Assembly: GCA_020059465.1 (NCBI GenBank)
Contig: JAGVBZ010000043.1
Coordinates: 1-64,000 of the forward strand
Length of the DNA stretch: 64,000 nt
Direction of reading: 5' to 3'
Source of the DNA: Brevinematales bacterium
Lineage (GTDB): Bacteria; Spirochaetota; Brevinematia; Brevinematales; GWF1-51-8
The notes below the pieces were generated by a model. It made no database searches. It was not told the DNA's origin and saw nothing but the letters and a program-made list of their open reading frames with translations. Positions 16,516 through 24,797 of the stretch are shown in pieces. Made by a program: the position numbers and the translations under genes. The number at the start of each line of letters is the position of its first letter. The stretch's first letter is position 1.

Positions 16516-16982
16516 TGCGGGTACTCGGTATCGATCCCGGCATCCAGCGGCTCGGCTACGCGGTACTCGAAATCGAAGGCTCCGAAGTCACGCCGTTATC
16601 TTACGGTCTTATCTCCACCGAACCCGGCATCCCGAAAAACGACCGTCTCTATCAGGTTTACAACGATGTAGAAACCCTGATTCAAAAGTACACTCCCCAG
16701 GTAATGGGGCTTGAGACCCTGATTTTCGCGAAAAATACCCGTACTGCTACGATAATCAGCGAGGTACGCGGCGCGTTGCTGGTGCTCGGAAAAATCCATA
16801 ATATGGATATCGTCGAGTTCTCGCCGCTTCAGGTCAAGACCGCTGTTTGCGGATACGGCCGGGCGTCGAAGGCGCAGATCCAGCAGGCGGTCCGTATCCT
16901 TCTCTCGCTCGCGGAAACTCCGTCCCCGGACGATGTCGCGGACGCGATCGCGATCGCGCTGTGCTCCGCCCACCGGAGATAA
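16515..16982 (+). CDS. ruvC: Holliday junction resolvase RuvC
   Basis: RuvC cuts Holliday junctions in recombination. The 155-residue protein begins VRVLGIDPG and carries the four acidic catalytic residues: Asp7, Glu67 (GLETLIF), Asp140 and Asp143 (SPDDVADAIAIAL). I chose GTG 16515, which overlaps the coaBC stop by one base and gives the standard N-terminus; an ATG 42 bases earlier would add an unlikely 14-residue tail. ruvA and ruvB are not beside it. Confidence 0.92.
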   Translation: MRVLGIDPGIQRLGYAVLEIEGSEVTPLSYGLISTEPGIPKNDRLYQVYNDVETLIQKYTPQVMGLETLIFAKNTRTATIISEVRGALLVLGKIHNMDIVEFSPLQVKTAVCGYGRASKAQIQQAVRILLSLAETPSPDDVADAIAIALCSAHRR

Positions 16983-17222
16983 ATGCTCCAACCCCGGAAA
17001 TAACTTCTAATCAAGTGAACTGGTTTTATAATGCATCGCCCGGATTGAATCCTGCATTCCGGCGGCCGCAGAGGGCAGACGAGTATTATCGGGTAAAAAA
17101 TATTTATATTTTTCTAACCGCCGAAGCTGAAATATATCTAATATGATGTAAAAGGGAAAGCACACACCCAATCTTTTCATAGAGATGGCGCCGGCAGCCT
17201 AGATACCGGCGCCTATTTTTTT
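16983..17222 (+). ncRNA. possible small RNA or 3' UTR (weak)
   Basis: This gene-free stretch has a TATAAT at 17027-17032 with only a weak -35, and ends at a perfect intrinsic terminator (17187-17222). A transcript from about 17039 would be near 185 nt. I see no convincing ORF in it. It may simply be the long 3' end of the ruvC message. No known RNA family was recognised. Confidence 0.2.
17187..17222 (+). terminator. intrinsic terminator
   Basis: GGCGCCGG (17187-17194), 11-nt loop, CCGGCGCC (17206-17213), then TATTTTTTT. A perfect 8-bp GC stem with T-run closes the ruvC-side transcript. Confidence 0.85.
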
Positions 17223-17232
17223 CCGCTGCGCC

Positions 17233-17305
17233 TTGATTTTTTATTTTCGTTTTATTAAATTATTTTCAGGCGCTTCTTCTATCTATCGAAGACAATGAAT
17301 TGTCT
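17233..17305 (+). promoter_or_regulatory. promoter and palindromic site upstream of htrA
   Basis: TTGATT (17233-17238), 17 bp, TAAATT (17256-17261) gives a fair promoter. Downstream, AGACAAT-GA-ATTGTCT (17290-17305) is a perfect 16-bp palindrome that could be an operator or a short hairpin in the leader. htrA starts at 17340. Confidence 0.4.
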
Positions 17306-17339
17306 AATAAATATATGAAAATCCTTAAGGGAGGAAACA

Positions 17340-18851
17340 ATGACCTCGATGAAGAAAATTATGATTTTTGCCGGGATCGGTTTCGGAGTCCTTACTGCGT
17401 TTATCGGCGGGGCATGTATGGGGGCCTCCGCGCAGCAGACTAAGTTCCCGTTCAAGACGGAGAACGAGGCTGTCAGCAAGATACCCGGCGTCGATACGAT
17501 TGTCAATATGCAGAATGTGTTTCGAGAGATTTCCAAGACGGTTCAACCGTCGGTAGTGAGTATCCATGTCGAAAGTACCGTCAAGGTAAATAAAGCGATG
17601 AACCCGTTCTATAACGACCCCTTCTTTAAAAACGATCCCTTCTTCAAATTCTACTTCGGCCAGCCCGGAGAGGAGATGGAAAAGAAATCGCAGGCGCAGG
17701 GTTCGGGTATTATTTTCTCTAAAGACGGTTACTTATTCTCGAATTACCATGTTGTAGCCAAGGCTGATAAAATTACAGTCATTCTCTCGGATAACCGGAT
17801 GTTCGAGGCGAAAATCATCGGCGTCGATCCCGAAACCGATATTGCTGTGCTCAAGATCGAAGCGAACGAGGAGTTTCCGTACGCCGCTTTGGGGGATTCC
17901 TCTGAAGTGCAGACCGGCGACCTTGTCATCGCTATCGGCAACCCGTTCGGGCTCGCGGGATCGTTCACGTTCGGTATCGTGAGCGCGATCAGCCGTCCGG
18001 GTTTATCGTCGAGCTTCCAGAGCCTGATCCAGACCGATGTTGCGGTAAACCCCGGCAACTCCGGCGGCCCCCTCGTCAATATCAAGGGACAGGTTATCGG
18101 GATGAATACTGCGATCCAATCGCAGACCGGCGGATATATGGGCATCAGCTACGCCGTACCTATCAACCTGATGAAAGAAATTGCGCTGCAGATTATCGAT
18201 AAAGGCAAGGTCGAGCGCGGATATTTCGGTATAGTCCCGTCGCCGTTGGACGACGCCGCCAGAAAGACGCTCGGATTGAAACCCGGCGAAGGAGTGCTGG
18301 TCTCCAAAGTGCTCGAGGACAGCCCCGCCGCGGTGTCGAAAATAGAGCAGGGCGACGTCATACTCTCGATCAACGGCAAGCCGGTGGGCGACCCCGATAT
18401 GCTCCGCCTGATGATCGGCAACTTTCCCCCGAAGACTAAGGTGGATATCCTCATTCTGCGGAACGCTCAGCAGATCACTGTATCGGTTGTTCTGGCAGAT
18501 AGGGAAGAGGCGAATACCGTGTTCGGCGAGAAAAATAAGCCGGGCAAGGATGCTCCGCAGGGCGATTTGACGGAGACGTATAACTTTCTGGGGGCGGAGT
18601 TCGTAACACCGTCGTCCAAGGACTACAAGAAGAACGGCGTGGATTTCGGGGTGATGGTCAAATCCGTCGATAAGAAGAGCTTCTTCTACGGCACCCTGCG
18701 CCCCGGCGAGATCGTGGTCGGGATCAATAATCAAAAAATCAAGGACCTCGGAGATCTGAAAATGTTCGGGGAAAAGAACAAGGATAAAAAATCCTTCCTC
18801 CTGCAGGTAGTGAATAACGGGCTGTTGTTCTACCGGGGAGTCGAGAAATAG
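17340..18851 (+). CDS. periplasmic serine protease, HtrA/DegP family
   Basis: HtrA proteins degrade or refold damaged envelope proteins. The 503-residue protein has an N-terminal membrane/signal segment (residues about 5-30), then a trypsin-like domain with the triad His137 (SNYHVV), Asp167 (TDIAVLK) and Ser241 (GNSGGPL). A first PDZ domain spans about 290-385 (GYFGIVPSPL then GVLVSKVLEDSPA) and a weaker second PDZ lies at about 420-500. The length is as expected for two-PDZ DegP. The N-terminal segment is followed by an FxNDPFFK.DPFF-rich loop, like the LA loop of DegP. A palindrome in the leader suggests control. Confidence 0.92.
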   Translation: MTSMKKIMIFAGIGFGVLTAFIGGACMGASAQQTKFPFKTENEAVSKIPGVDTIVNMQNVFREISKTVQPSVVSIHVESTVKVNKAMNPFYNDPFFKNDPFFKFYFGQPGEEMEKKSQAQGSGIIFSKDGYLFSNYHVVAKADKITVILSDNRMFEAKIIGVDPETDIAVLKIEANEEFPYAALGDSSEVQTGDLVIAIGNPFGLAGSFTFGIVSAISRPGLSSSFQSLIQTDVAVNPGNSGGPLVNIKGQVIGMNTAIQSQTGGYMGISYAVPINLMKEIALQIIDKGKVERGYFGIVPSPLDDAARKTLGLKPGEGVLVSKVLEDSPAAVSKIEQGDVILSINGKPVGDPDMLRLMIGNFPPKTKVDILILRNAQQITVSVVLADREEANTVFGEKNKPGKDAPQGDLTETYNFLGAEFVTPSSKDYKKNGVDFGVMVKSVDKKSFFYGTLRPGEIVVGINNQKIKDLGDLKMFGEKNKDKKSFLLQVVNNGLLFYRGVEK

Positions 18852-18917
18852 GGATAGAATGAACGAATGCGGGCGTCCGGAAGGGCATGTTGACGAACAG
18901 GGAATTCCGTATGTTTG

Positions 18918-19053
18918 ATGTTACTGCGAGGCGCAACGAGATGAAGCAGTCTGTTTTATTCCTGGAACGCTAGTAAAATAGATTGCTTCTGCCGCGCTTC
19001 AAAAAGCCGGTGCAGCGCGGTATCGCAATGACAAAAGCAGTTCGTCATCAATC
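18918..19053 (+). repeat. 136-bp dispersed repeat, copy A
   Basis: This copy matches the reverse complement of 22347-22482 over its full length, by eye about 90%. It contains an internal hairpin in which GAAGCAGTCTGTTTT pairs with AAAATAGATTGCTTC through G-T pairs. The TGCGAGGCGCAACG and GAAGCARTCT motifs resemble a GTCATTGCGAG...GAAGCAATCT repeat type common in bacterial intergenic DNA. It lies between htrA and the minus-strand block. Confidence 0.85.
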
Positions 19054-19083
19054 TTGGAAGGGCGCCCGTTTTTATTGAAACGG

Positions 19084-19455
19084 TTATTTATATAGCGCAT
19101 CGTTTTCCTTTACTCTGAACTCCACGATCTTCTTCACCAATTCGAACGGTACCGGCTGATCGAACGGGAATTGAACCGAACCTTTTGCGTTTTTATAGGA
19201 AGACAATTCTTGCTGGAATCCGGCGATTCCCGACGATGCGGGATAGAACCCGATATGCTTTTTAAATGCCGCAAAATGCACCAGATTTTTCCCGTTGAGC
19301 TTGAACGTAGGTATCGCGTAGGATATCGTTTCTGTCGCGCTCGGCGCGGTATCGGCGATTACCCGCCTCATCTGTTCTAAAATCTCCCGGACATCCTTCG
19401 GGAACATCGCAATATATTCGTCGATATTCGAATACTTTTTTTTCTCAGCGGCCAT
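19084..19455 (-). CDS. DUF1801 (YdhG-like) protein
   Basis: The 123-residue protein fits the DUF1801 family: IDEYIAMFPKDVREILEQMRR, then ETISYAIPTFKLNGKNLVHFAAFKKHIGFYP (in part), then QFPFDQPVPFELVKKIVEFR. Members adopt a small alpha-beta fold related to YdhG/frataxin-like proteins; their role is poorly known. It is the last gene of the minus-strand block, 19 nt after the SDR gene. The start is ATG with GGAGAT just upstream. Confidence 0.8.
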   Translation of the reverse strand: MAAEKKKYSNIDEYIAMFPKDVREILEQMRRVIADTAPSATETISYAIPTFKLNGKNLVHFAAFKKHIGFYPASSGIAGFQQELSSYKNAKGSVQFPFDQPVPFELVKKIVEFRVKENDALYK

Positions 19456-19474
19456 ACATAATCTCCGGTTATTC

Positions 19475-20263
19475 TTAATAATGCGATCCGCCGTCGGAAT
19501 TAATAACCTCGCCGGAAATCCATTGAGACGCGGGACTGACTAAAAACGCGATAATATTCGCGGCGTCCTCCGGGGTTCCCCATCGATTCTGCGGAAAATG
19601 CTTGAGCACATCCGCATAAATCTCAGGATAATGCTTTTCGCAGTCGTAGCTGTTTGTGGGGCCGGGATTGATAGTATTGACCGTAATCCCCCTCCTGACT
19701 AATTCCGCGGAGAGACTGAGGGTTAACTGGTGAATCGCGCCTTTTGAGGCGACATAGGATAGTACGCCGGGATCTGGGGCGATATGCTGACCCGAAGTCA
19801 TCATGACGACACGTCCGGCAATTCCGGAATTCTGAAAGCGAAGGCTCCATTCTTTAACAAGTAGAAGCGTCGAGCGGATATTGATATTATTATGTAAATC
19901 GATATTTTCCGCAGTCAGCTCGGCAAGATTTCCCTGAGTGCAGTACGCATGATTGAGAACCAAAGCGTGAACATTGTTATATGCGGAAAATGCGGCTTCG
20001 ATTACCAGTTCCGGCGATTCTTTTTGACTGAAATCGGCCTCAATATGTTCAACCCGTCCGCCGGTTTTTTCTAATTCCGTAATGATGGTCGATATTTCAT
20101 CTTTATTTGTTTTCCATGGAAACTGAGAATCGTAGGGGGAAAACGAATGAATAAAAAGATCAGCACCCTGCTCAGCGAGCTTTTTTGCGACGGCGAATCC
20201 TATTCCCTTGATACGGCTCACCCCCGTAACTAACGCAACCGTCCCATCCGGTAGTTTGTTGAT
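19475..20263 (-). CDS. short-chain dehydrogenase/reductase (start codon probably ATC)
   Basis: SDR enzymes reduce or oxidise with NAD(P). The protein has the cofactor motif VALVTGVSRIKGIG, the active-site Tyr and Lys in LSYVASKGA, and the C-terminal ASQWISGEVINSDGG. The nearest standard start, GTG at 20221, would cut the protein inside the TGxxxGIG loop. In frame upstream the sequence reads INKLPDGTVALVTG, and an ATC at 20263-20261 stands 5 nt after a perfect GGGAGG ribosome site. ATC as start, or an ATG changed by mutation, fits best. With ATC the protein has 262 residues. The gene follows the caspase-like gene by 36 nt. Substrate unknown. Confidence 0.7.
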   Translation of the reverse strand: MNKLPDGTVALVTGVSRIKGIGFAVAKKLAEQGADLFIHSFSPYDSQFPWKTNKDEISTIITELEKTGGRVEHIEADFSQKESPELVIEAAFSAYNNVHALVLNHAYCTQGNLAELTAENIDLHNNINIRSTLLLVKEWSLRFQNSGIAGRVVMMTSGQHIAPDPGVLSYVASKGAIHQLTLSLSAELVRRGITVNTINPGPTNSYDCEKHYPEIYADVLKHFPQNRWGTPEDAANIIAFLVSPASQWISGEVINSDGGSHY

Positions 20264-20299
20264 AAGATCCTCCCAAAAAGTTACTTGTTTTATACTGAA

Positions 20300-22195
20300 C
20301 TATTTCAGATTGATGATCACCTCGCCGGGCTTCCCGCTCACCTGCGGGATCTGGCGGAAATTCAACAGGAGCATGGACTGCTCCGGTACGGCTTTCCCCA
20401 TATATTCCTGCATCTCCGCGAGAGTTATGGTCTTATTTTTGTCCGCATCGGCGTCTCCGCCCAGCCCCCTTAGCAGGAAGTAGGTGAAAAGCCCCTGTCC
20501 CATATCCTTATACCATGCCGCGTAGGAGTCGCCGGTGGTCGCGAGGAAAACCGTGCCGATCTCTGCCGCCGCAAGCTCGTTCTGCACCTTCGCCATAATC
20601 GGGGAAACGTTATCGATCAGCATGCCCGCCGCCGAGTCGCCTGAGAAACAGGAGTCGAGTATCAGCACGACCTTCTTCACACCCGCGTCCTTCAGCTTGG
20701 TCAGGTTACGGTAGAGCGTGTCGAGCGCGTATCCGGTGGCCTCGGGGTTGAACTTCTTGAGCGACACCGGGGCGAGGTAGCCCTTCTTATCGCTCAGTCC
20801 GGGGATGCCGTGCCCGCTGTAATAAATATAGACCGCATCGGCATTTTTGCTTTTCGCGAGCTTGTACACCTGACTGGTCTCGAAACTGTCGGCGGCGCCG
20901 AAAATATCGATAAATTCCGTCAGGTCGGCGTTCTCACGGTACAGGATATTTTTTTCGTCGATACCGAATGTTTTTATCAGGTACTGTTTCATGAGCTTTG
21001 CGTCGTTCAGCGCAAACTGAACGGGGGGAATTCCCGGCTGGTAGTCCTTATTACCGATCACGACGGCGACCGGGGAGGAGTAGGGGGATTTTCCCTCAGG
21101 GATATTCATCGCGGTCTCGGATAGGGGGCTGTCCATCCCGGATATCGACGGGTAGACTGCGCCGCTGATCCCGGGGCCGGCATCGAGACAGTAGAAATTG
21201 TAATCGAGGCCGCCGAACATGACCTTATCGTTATAGAAACATGCCGATGAAAACAGCATGTTGTCGGTTCCGTATTGCCAAATCACCTTGCCGGTTTCCA
21301 TATTCATGCAGTAGAAGAATCTGTCCTGGCTTCCGAAATAAACGCTGCCGTTCGCGATTACGGGGCTGGAGAGCACGGGCTTATAGGTGCGGAATTTCCA
21401 TTTCAATTCGCCGGTATCCGAGTTGAGCGCGTAGAGGTTACTGTCGCCGCTCCCGATGAACACCTTGCCCGCGTATGCCACCGGACTGGAAATTATCTCA
21501 TCCCCGGTCTTGAACTTCCACAGCATCGTACCCTTACTCGCGTCGATGCAATAAAGGTGAAAATCCTTACTGCCGACATAGACCTTTCCGCCGGAAACGA
21601 AGGGGCTGGAGTACACTTCCCCGCCGGTTTGGTATTTCCATACCTCCGAGCCGTCGGAGGCGTTCAGGCAATAGACATAACCGTCCATCCCGCCGAAATA
21701 GATACGGTTGTTCCACAGGCACGGGCTGGAAAAAATCTGGCCGGCGGTCTTATAGCTCCATATTTCATCGCCGTACTCCGTATCGAAGCAATACATCCGA
21801 TTATCCCAGCTTCCCACATAGACCTTATTATCATAAACATAAGGGCTTGAGATGATAGTATCCTTTACCCCGGTGGTCCATACCATCGCCCCTGTCTTGG
21901 CGTCCAGACAGTATAGGTTCCGGTCGGTGCCCCCGAAAAACACCTTACCCTGCCATACCGTGGGGCTGGAGTAGATTTTATCGCCGGCGGAAAATTTCCA
22001 ACGGAGTTTCCCGTTCTTTGAACTGACGCAGTAGAGGTTATGGTCGATTCCGCCGAAATATACAAAGTCCTCCCATACGCACGGGCTGGAGGAGACCCAA
22101 TTCATCGTCTTGAACCGCCAGACAAAATCGCCGGGCTTTGCCGACAGGAGACCGGCCGAAAATGCTAGAATAATTGTAATAATAATACGGTTCAT
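20300..22195 (-). CDS. secreted beta-propeller / caspase-fold peptidase fusion
   Basis: The 631-residue protein has a signal peptide (1-18), then eight PQQ-type repeats of exactly 40 residues: the SSP triplet recurs at residues 36, 76, 116, 156, 196, 236 and 276, with a variant SSA at 316. Each repeat ends with G.D.NLYC and a W.F/W.Y pattern, so they should form an eight-bladed propeller. The C-terminal part (375-631) is a caspase-like C14 domain with His462 in YIYYSGHG and Cys516 in LDSCFSGD. Propeller plus caspase suggests a sensor-triggered protease in the periplasm or outside. The start is ATG with TAGGAGGG. The gene lies in the block bounded by inverted repeats. Confidence 0.9.
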   Translation of the reverse strand: MNRIIITIILAFSAGLLSAKPGDFVWRFKTMNWVSSSPCVWEDFVYFGGIDHNLYCVSSKNGKLRWKFSAGDKIYSSPTVWQGKVFFGGTDRNLYCLDAKTGAMVWTTGVKDTIISSPYVYDNKVYVGSWDNRMYCFDTEYGDEIWSYKTAGQIFSSPCLWNNRIYFGGMDGYVYCLNASDGSEVWKYQTGGEVYSSPFVSGGKVYVGSKDFHLYCIDASKGTMLWKFKTGDEIISSPVAYAGKVFIGSGDSNLYALNSDTGELKWKFRTYKPVLSSPVIANGSVYFGSQDRFFYCMNMETGKVIWQYGTDNMLFSSACFYNDKVMFGGLDYNFYCLDAGPGISGAVYPSISGMDSPLSETAMNIPEGKSPYSSPVAVVIGNKDYQPGIPPVQFALNDAKLMKQYLIKTFGIDEKNILYRENADLTEFIDIFGAADSFETSQVYKLAKSKNADAVYIYYSGHGIPGLSDKKGYLAPVSLKKFNPEATGYALDTLYRNLTKLKDAGVKKVVLILDSCFSGDSAAGMLIDNVSPIMAKVQNELAAAEIGTVFLATTGDSYAAWYKDMGQGLFTYFLLRGLGGDADADKNKTITLAEMQEYMGKAVPEQSMLLLNFRQIPQVSGKPGEVIINLK

Positions 22196-22220
22196 TTTTC
22201 CCTCCTAAAGTTGTCCGTTT

Positions 22221-22249
22221 ATTGTAGCATGCGGGGAAAAAAGCGTAAA
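22221..22249 (-). promoter_or_regulatory. promoter for the propeller/caspase operon
   Basis: On the minus strand: TTTACG (22249-22244), 17 bp, TACAAT (22226-22221). It lies 26 bp from the ATG at 22195, inside the repeat-bounded block, so the operon carries its own promoter. Confidence 0.5.
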
Positions 22250-22346
22250 ATTTCCGGGGATTGTATCGGCGAATCATTAGGGGGATACGAAATGAATCAG
22301 GGAGAGGGGGGATATGGATAATTCTGCAAAAAAACGCCGTTTTTGG

Positions 22347-22482
22347 GATTGATGACGAACTGCTATTGTCATTGCGATACCGCGCTGCACCAGCTTTTTA
22401 AAGCGCGGTAGAAGCAATCTATTTTAATACCGTCTAAGGAATAAAACAGACTGCTTCATCGCGTTGCGCCTCGCAGTGACAT
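22347..22482 (-). repeat. 136-bp dispersed repeat, copy B (inverted to copy A)
   Basis: This is the reverse-complement partner of 18918-19053, with the same internal hairpin arms. Copies A and B face each other around the three minus-strand genes. The rest of the gene-free stretch 22196-22768 holds the promoter above, some A/T-rich short palindromes near 22540 and a -10 box at 22720; I see no further gene. Confidence 0.85.
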
Positions 22483-22719
22483 AAAACAAGCGGAGAAACG
22501 GATACCGAAGAAAAGGGATATTTCTTCTAAAAAGCCGGTTTTTCTATCCCTAATATCCCTAATGAAGTGACAGGTGACAAGTCAGAAATAACATGCGGCA
22601 GGTAAAAATTTATTAAACGCCGGGGCTAGGCAGGGTGCGGGAAAATGGGCGCCGGATATTGATATACGCCGTCAGGTTACGGATTATTACGCGCAGTAGC
22701 GTTTTTTCCCGAACGGATT

Positions 22720-22725
22720 TATAAT
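22720..22725 (+). promoter_or_regulatory. -10 box upstream of serine acetyltransferase
   Basis: A perfect TATAAT, 43 bp before the ATG at 22769. The matching -35 position (TAGCGT at 22697) is poor, so an activator or extra element may be needed. Confidence 0.35.
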
Positions 22726-22768
22726 ATGGCCGCCTATAGTGCATACCGAACATTATGAGGAGCATGTT

Positions 22769-23689
22769 ATGAAAGGGATTGAAAATGAGCTTAACGATGT
22801 CGTAAAACAGCTTTGCGAGGAGAGTTCGTACAGGAAGGTCGCCCACCGCGCGAACCATGACGTACCGATGCCGTCGATCGAGGCGTTGGACGAATTTGTC
22901 GAACTCTGCCGTCAGGTGATTTTCCCCGGCTACTTCGGGAACTCCGAACTCCGCCCGGAAACGATGGAATACTATATCGGGACGCATCTCGATAGAATCT
23001 ATAAAATACTCGCCGAGCAGGCCAAACGCGGGTACTGCTTCGAATGCGACCAGATGAATACCGACCGATGCCCGAACTGCGAGCTGAAGTCCCGTCAGGA
23101 GGCCGCCGGATTTATCAGGGCTATTCCCGGTATCCGAAGGCTCTGCGCCACCGATGTGGTCGCGGCGTACGAGGGCGACCCCGCGGCGAAAAGCTACGGC
23201 GAGGCGATATTCTGCTACCCCAGCATCCTCGCGGTCACGAACCAGCGTATCGCGCACGAACTCCTTAAGCTCGGCGTGCCGCTCATCCCGCGTATTATCA
23301 CCGAAATGGCGCATTCCCGCACGGGGATCGATATCCATCCCGGCGCGCAGATCGGCGAGAAGTTCTTTATCGACCACGGCACGGGCGTGGTGATCGGCGA
23401 GACCAGTGTGATCGGCAACGGTGTCCAGCTCTATCAGGGCGTGACCCTCGGCGCGAAAAATTTCCCGCTCGACGAGCACGGCAACCCCATCAAGGGAATC
23501 CCGCGCCATCCGGTTGTGGAGGACGATGTGGTGATCTACGCCCAGGCCACAGTGCTCGGACGGGTGACTGTCGGGAAGGGCGCGGTGATCGGCGGCAACG
23601 TGTGGATCACGGACGATGTGCCCGCGGGCGCGAAGGTGATGCAGAGCAAGACTGTGCCGGGGAAGTTCACTGAGGGCGGCGGGATCTGA
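22769..23689 (+). CDS. serine O-acetyltransferase with four-Cys insert
   Basis: Serine acetyltransferase makes O-acetylserine, the first step to cysteine. The 306-residue protein has an N-terminal helical region and a C-terminal left-handed beta-helix of hexapeptide repeats (GIDIHPGAQIGEKFFIDHGT, then GVVIGETSVIGNGV). His residues in MAHSRTGIDIHP and IDHGTG are the expected catalytic pair. Between the two parts is C90-x2-C93-x7-C101-x2-C104, a pattern that could bind zinc or an Fe-S cluster. This matches the longer EpsC-type group rather than E. coli CysE. ATG 22769 is chosen because GAGGAG lies 6 bases before it; an earlier in-frame ATG at 22739 has no such site. Confidence 0.88.
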   Translation: MKGIENELNDVVKQLCEESSYRKVAHRANHDVPMPSIEALDEFVELCRQVIFPGYFGNSELRPETMEYYIGTHLDRIYKILAEQAKRGYCFECDQMNTDRCPNCELKSRQEAAGFIRAIPGIRRLCATDVVAAYEGDPAAKSYGEAIFCYPSILAVTNQRIAHELLKLGVPLIPRIITEMAHSRTGIDIHPGAQIGEKFFIDHGTGVVIGETSVIGNGVQLYQGVTLGAKNFPLDEHGNPIKGIPRHPVVEDDVVIYAQATVLGRVTVGKGAVIGGNVWITDDVPAGAKVMQSKTVPGKFTEGGGI

Positions 23690-23721
23690 TAGAATATAGA
23701 GATTTTAAAAAAGGATAAATT

Positions 23722-24777
23722 ATGACTGATTTTTGTTCGATTTTATCAAACAATGTTGGTTTTATTATTGGGATACTCGGATTTATATTAACCGTTATTT
23801 CAGTAATTATAAATATTTTTCCAAGTTATAAAGGGAAAATATGTTTATTAATGAATAATCTATACAATATTTTTGACCTTTCTATTAAAAAATTTAAAAA
23901 TCTTTCCATATTATACAATGGTGAAACAATAGATTCTCAGATATATGTTTTTCACGGTTTTCTTTTAAATAATGGACGAAAAGATTTTGATAAAAATAGC
24001 CTCGATGATCCATTGTATATAACATTTCCACCTGATACGATAATACTAGAAATAAAGATAAATTCAGAAATAGAAATATTTGAAGTTGAACCTGAAATTA
24101 ATAGGATATCAATAAAAATAAATAGATTGTTTAAGATAAATGATTTGGTATCGATTGAGGTTTTATTCAAATCAGAAAAGTATTATGACTTATACGATTT
24201 TAAAAAAGAGGTTAGGGTATTAGGAAGAATTAATGGAGCAGGTAAAATAAAAATACTTTTTGGATATGATAATAAGTATATAAAAGAATCATTAAAAATA
24301 AATATACTTGTGATTTTTGGATACATACTTACTTTTGTTCTTTTATATTGGATATCTTTAGATTCATTTGCAAACAAGTATCATGAGAATCCTTTTCAGT
24401 ATAAAGTAATATCATTAAAAAATGATAATGAAATATACTATACTGGTTTAGCAACTTCAAATATTTACACGATTACAAATAATTTGCTTGAAAGCTATGA
24501 GAAGTTGAAATTAACGAAATATCTGGAATACATTGATTCAAACATAGTATCGAACATTGGAATAGATTTAGTTTTCAACACCAATGGATTCACAAATATC
24601 TTATTTTTTCAAAAAAGTATTACATCTAAAAAACTTATAAACCTAAAAAATCTTTACTGTATTATATTCATTCTGTTCATTGCACATTTAGGATATATTA
24701 TTATTGATTTATTGAAACATATAATAATTATAAGAAGAATAAAGATATATTTATTAGAATATAAGCATAAATTATAA
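23722..24777 (+). CDS. AT-rich membrane protein, unknown
   Basis: I do not recognise this 351-residue protein. It has a hydrophobic segment near the N-terminus (about 11-33), a second at about 195-215 and a third at about 308-330. Between the first two is a soluble region of beta character (about 60-180) and between the last two a loop of about 90 residues. Lys, Ile, Asn and Tyr are very frequent and the DNA is far richer in A and T than all neighbours, so it is probably acquired from elsewhere. The start is ATG after AAAAAAGGATAAATT. No partner gene is obvious. Confidence 0.75.
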   Translation: MTDFCSILSNNVGFIIGILGFILTVISVIINIFPSYKGKICLLMNNLYNIFDLSIKKFKNLSILYNGETIDSQIYVFHGFLLNNGRKDFDKNSLDDPLYITFPPDTIILEIKINSEIEIFEVEPEINRISIKINRLFKINDLVSIEVLFKSEKYYDLYDFKKEVRVLGRINGAGKIKILFGYDNKYIKESLKINILVIFGYILTFVLLYWISLDSFANKYHENPFQYKVISLKNDNEIYYTGLATSNIYTITNNLLESYEKLKLTKYLEYIDSNIVSNIGIDLVFNTNGFTNILFFQKSITSKKLINLKNLYCIIFILFIAHLGYIIIDLLKHIIIIRRIKIYLLEYKHKL

Positions 24778-24797
24778 AACACAATTATTGCTTGTTT

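Noticed and set aside
16983-17222. 6S RNA or SRP RNA
   Set aside because: Length is near 6S, but no matching long bulged hairpin or SRP tetraloop pattern was found by eye.
22613-23509. Minus-strand frame opposite serine acetyltransferase
   Set aside because: Charged nonsense sequence mirroring the acetyltransferase codons.
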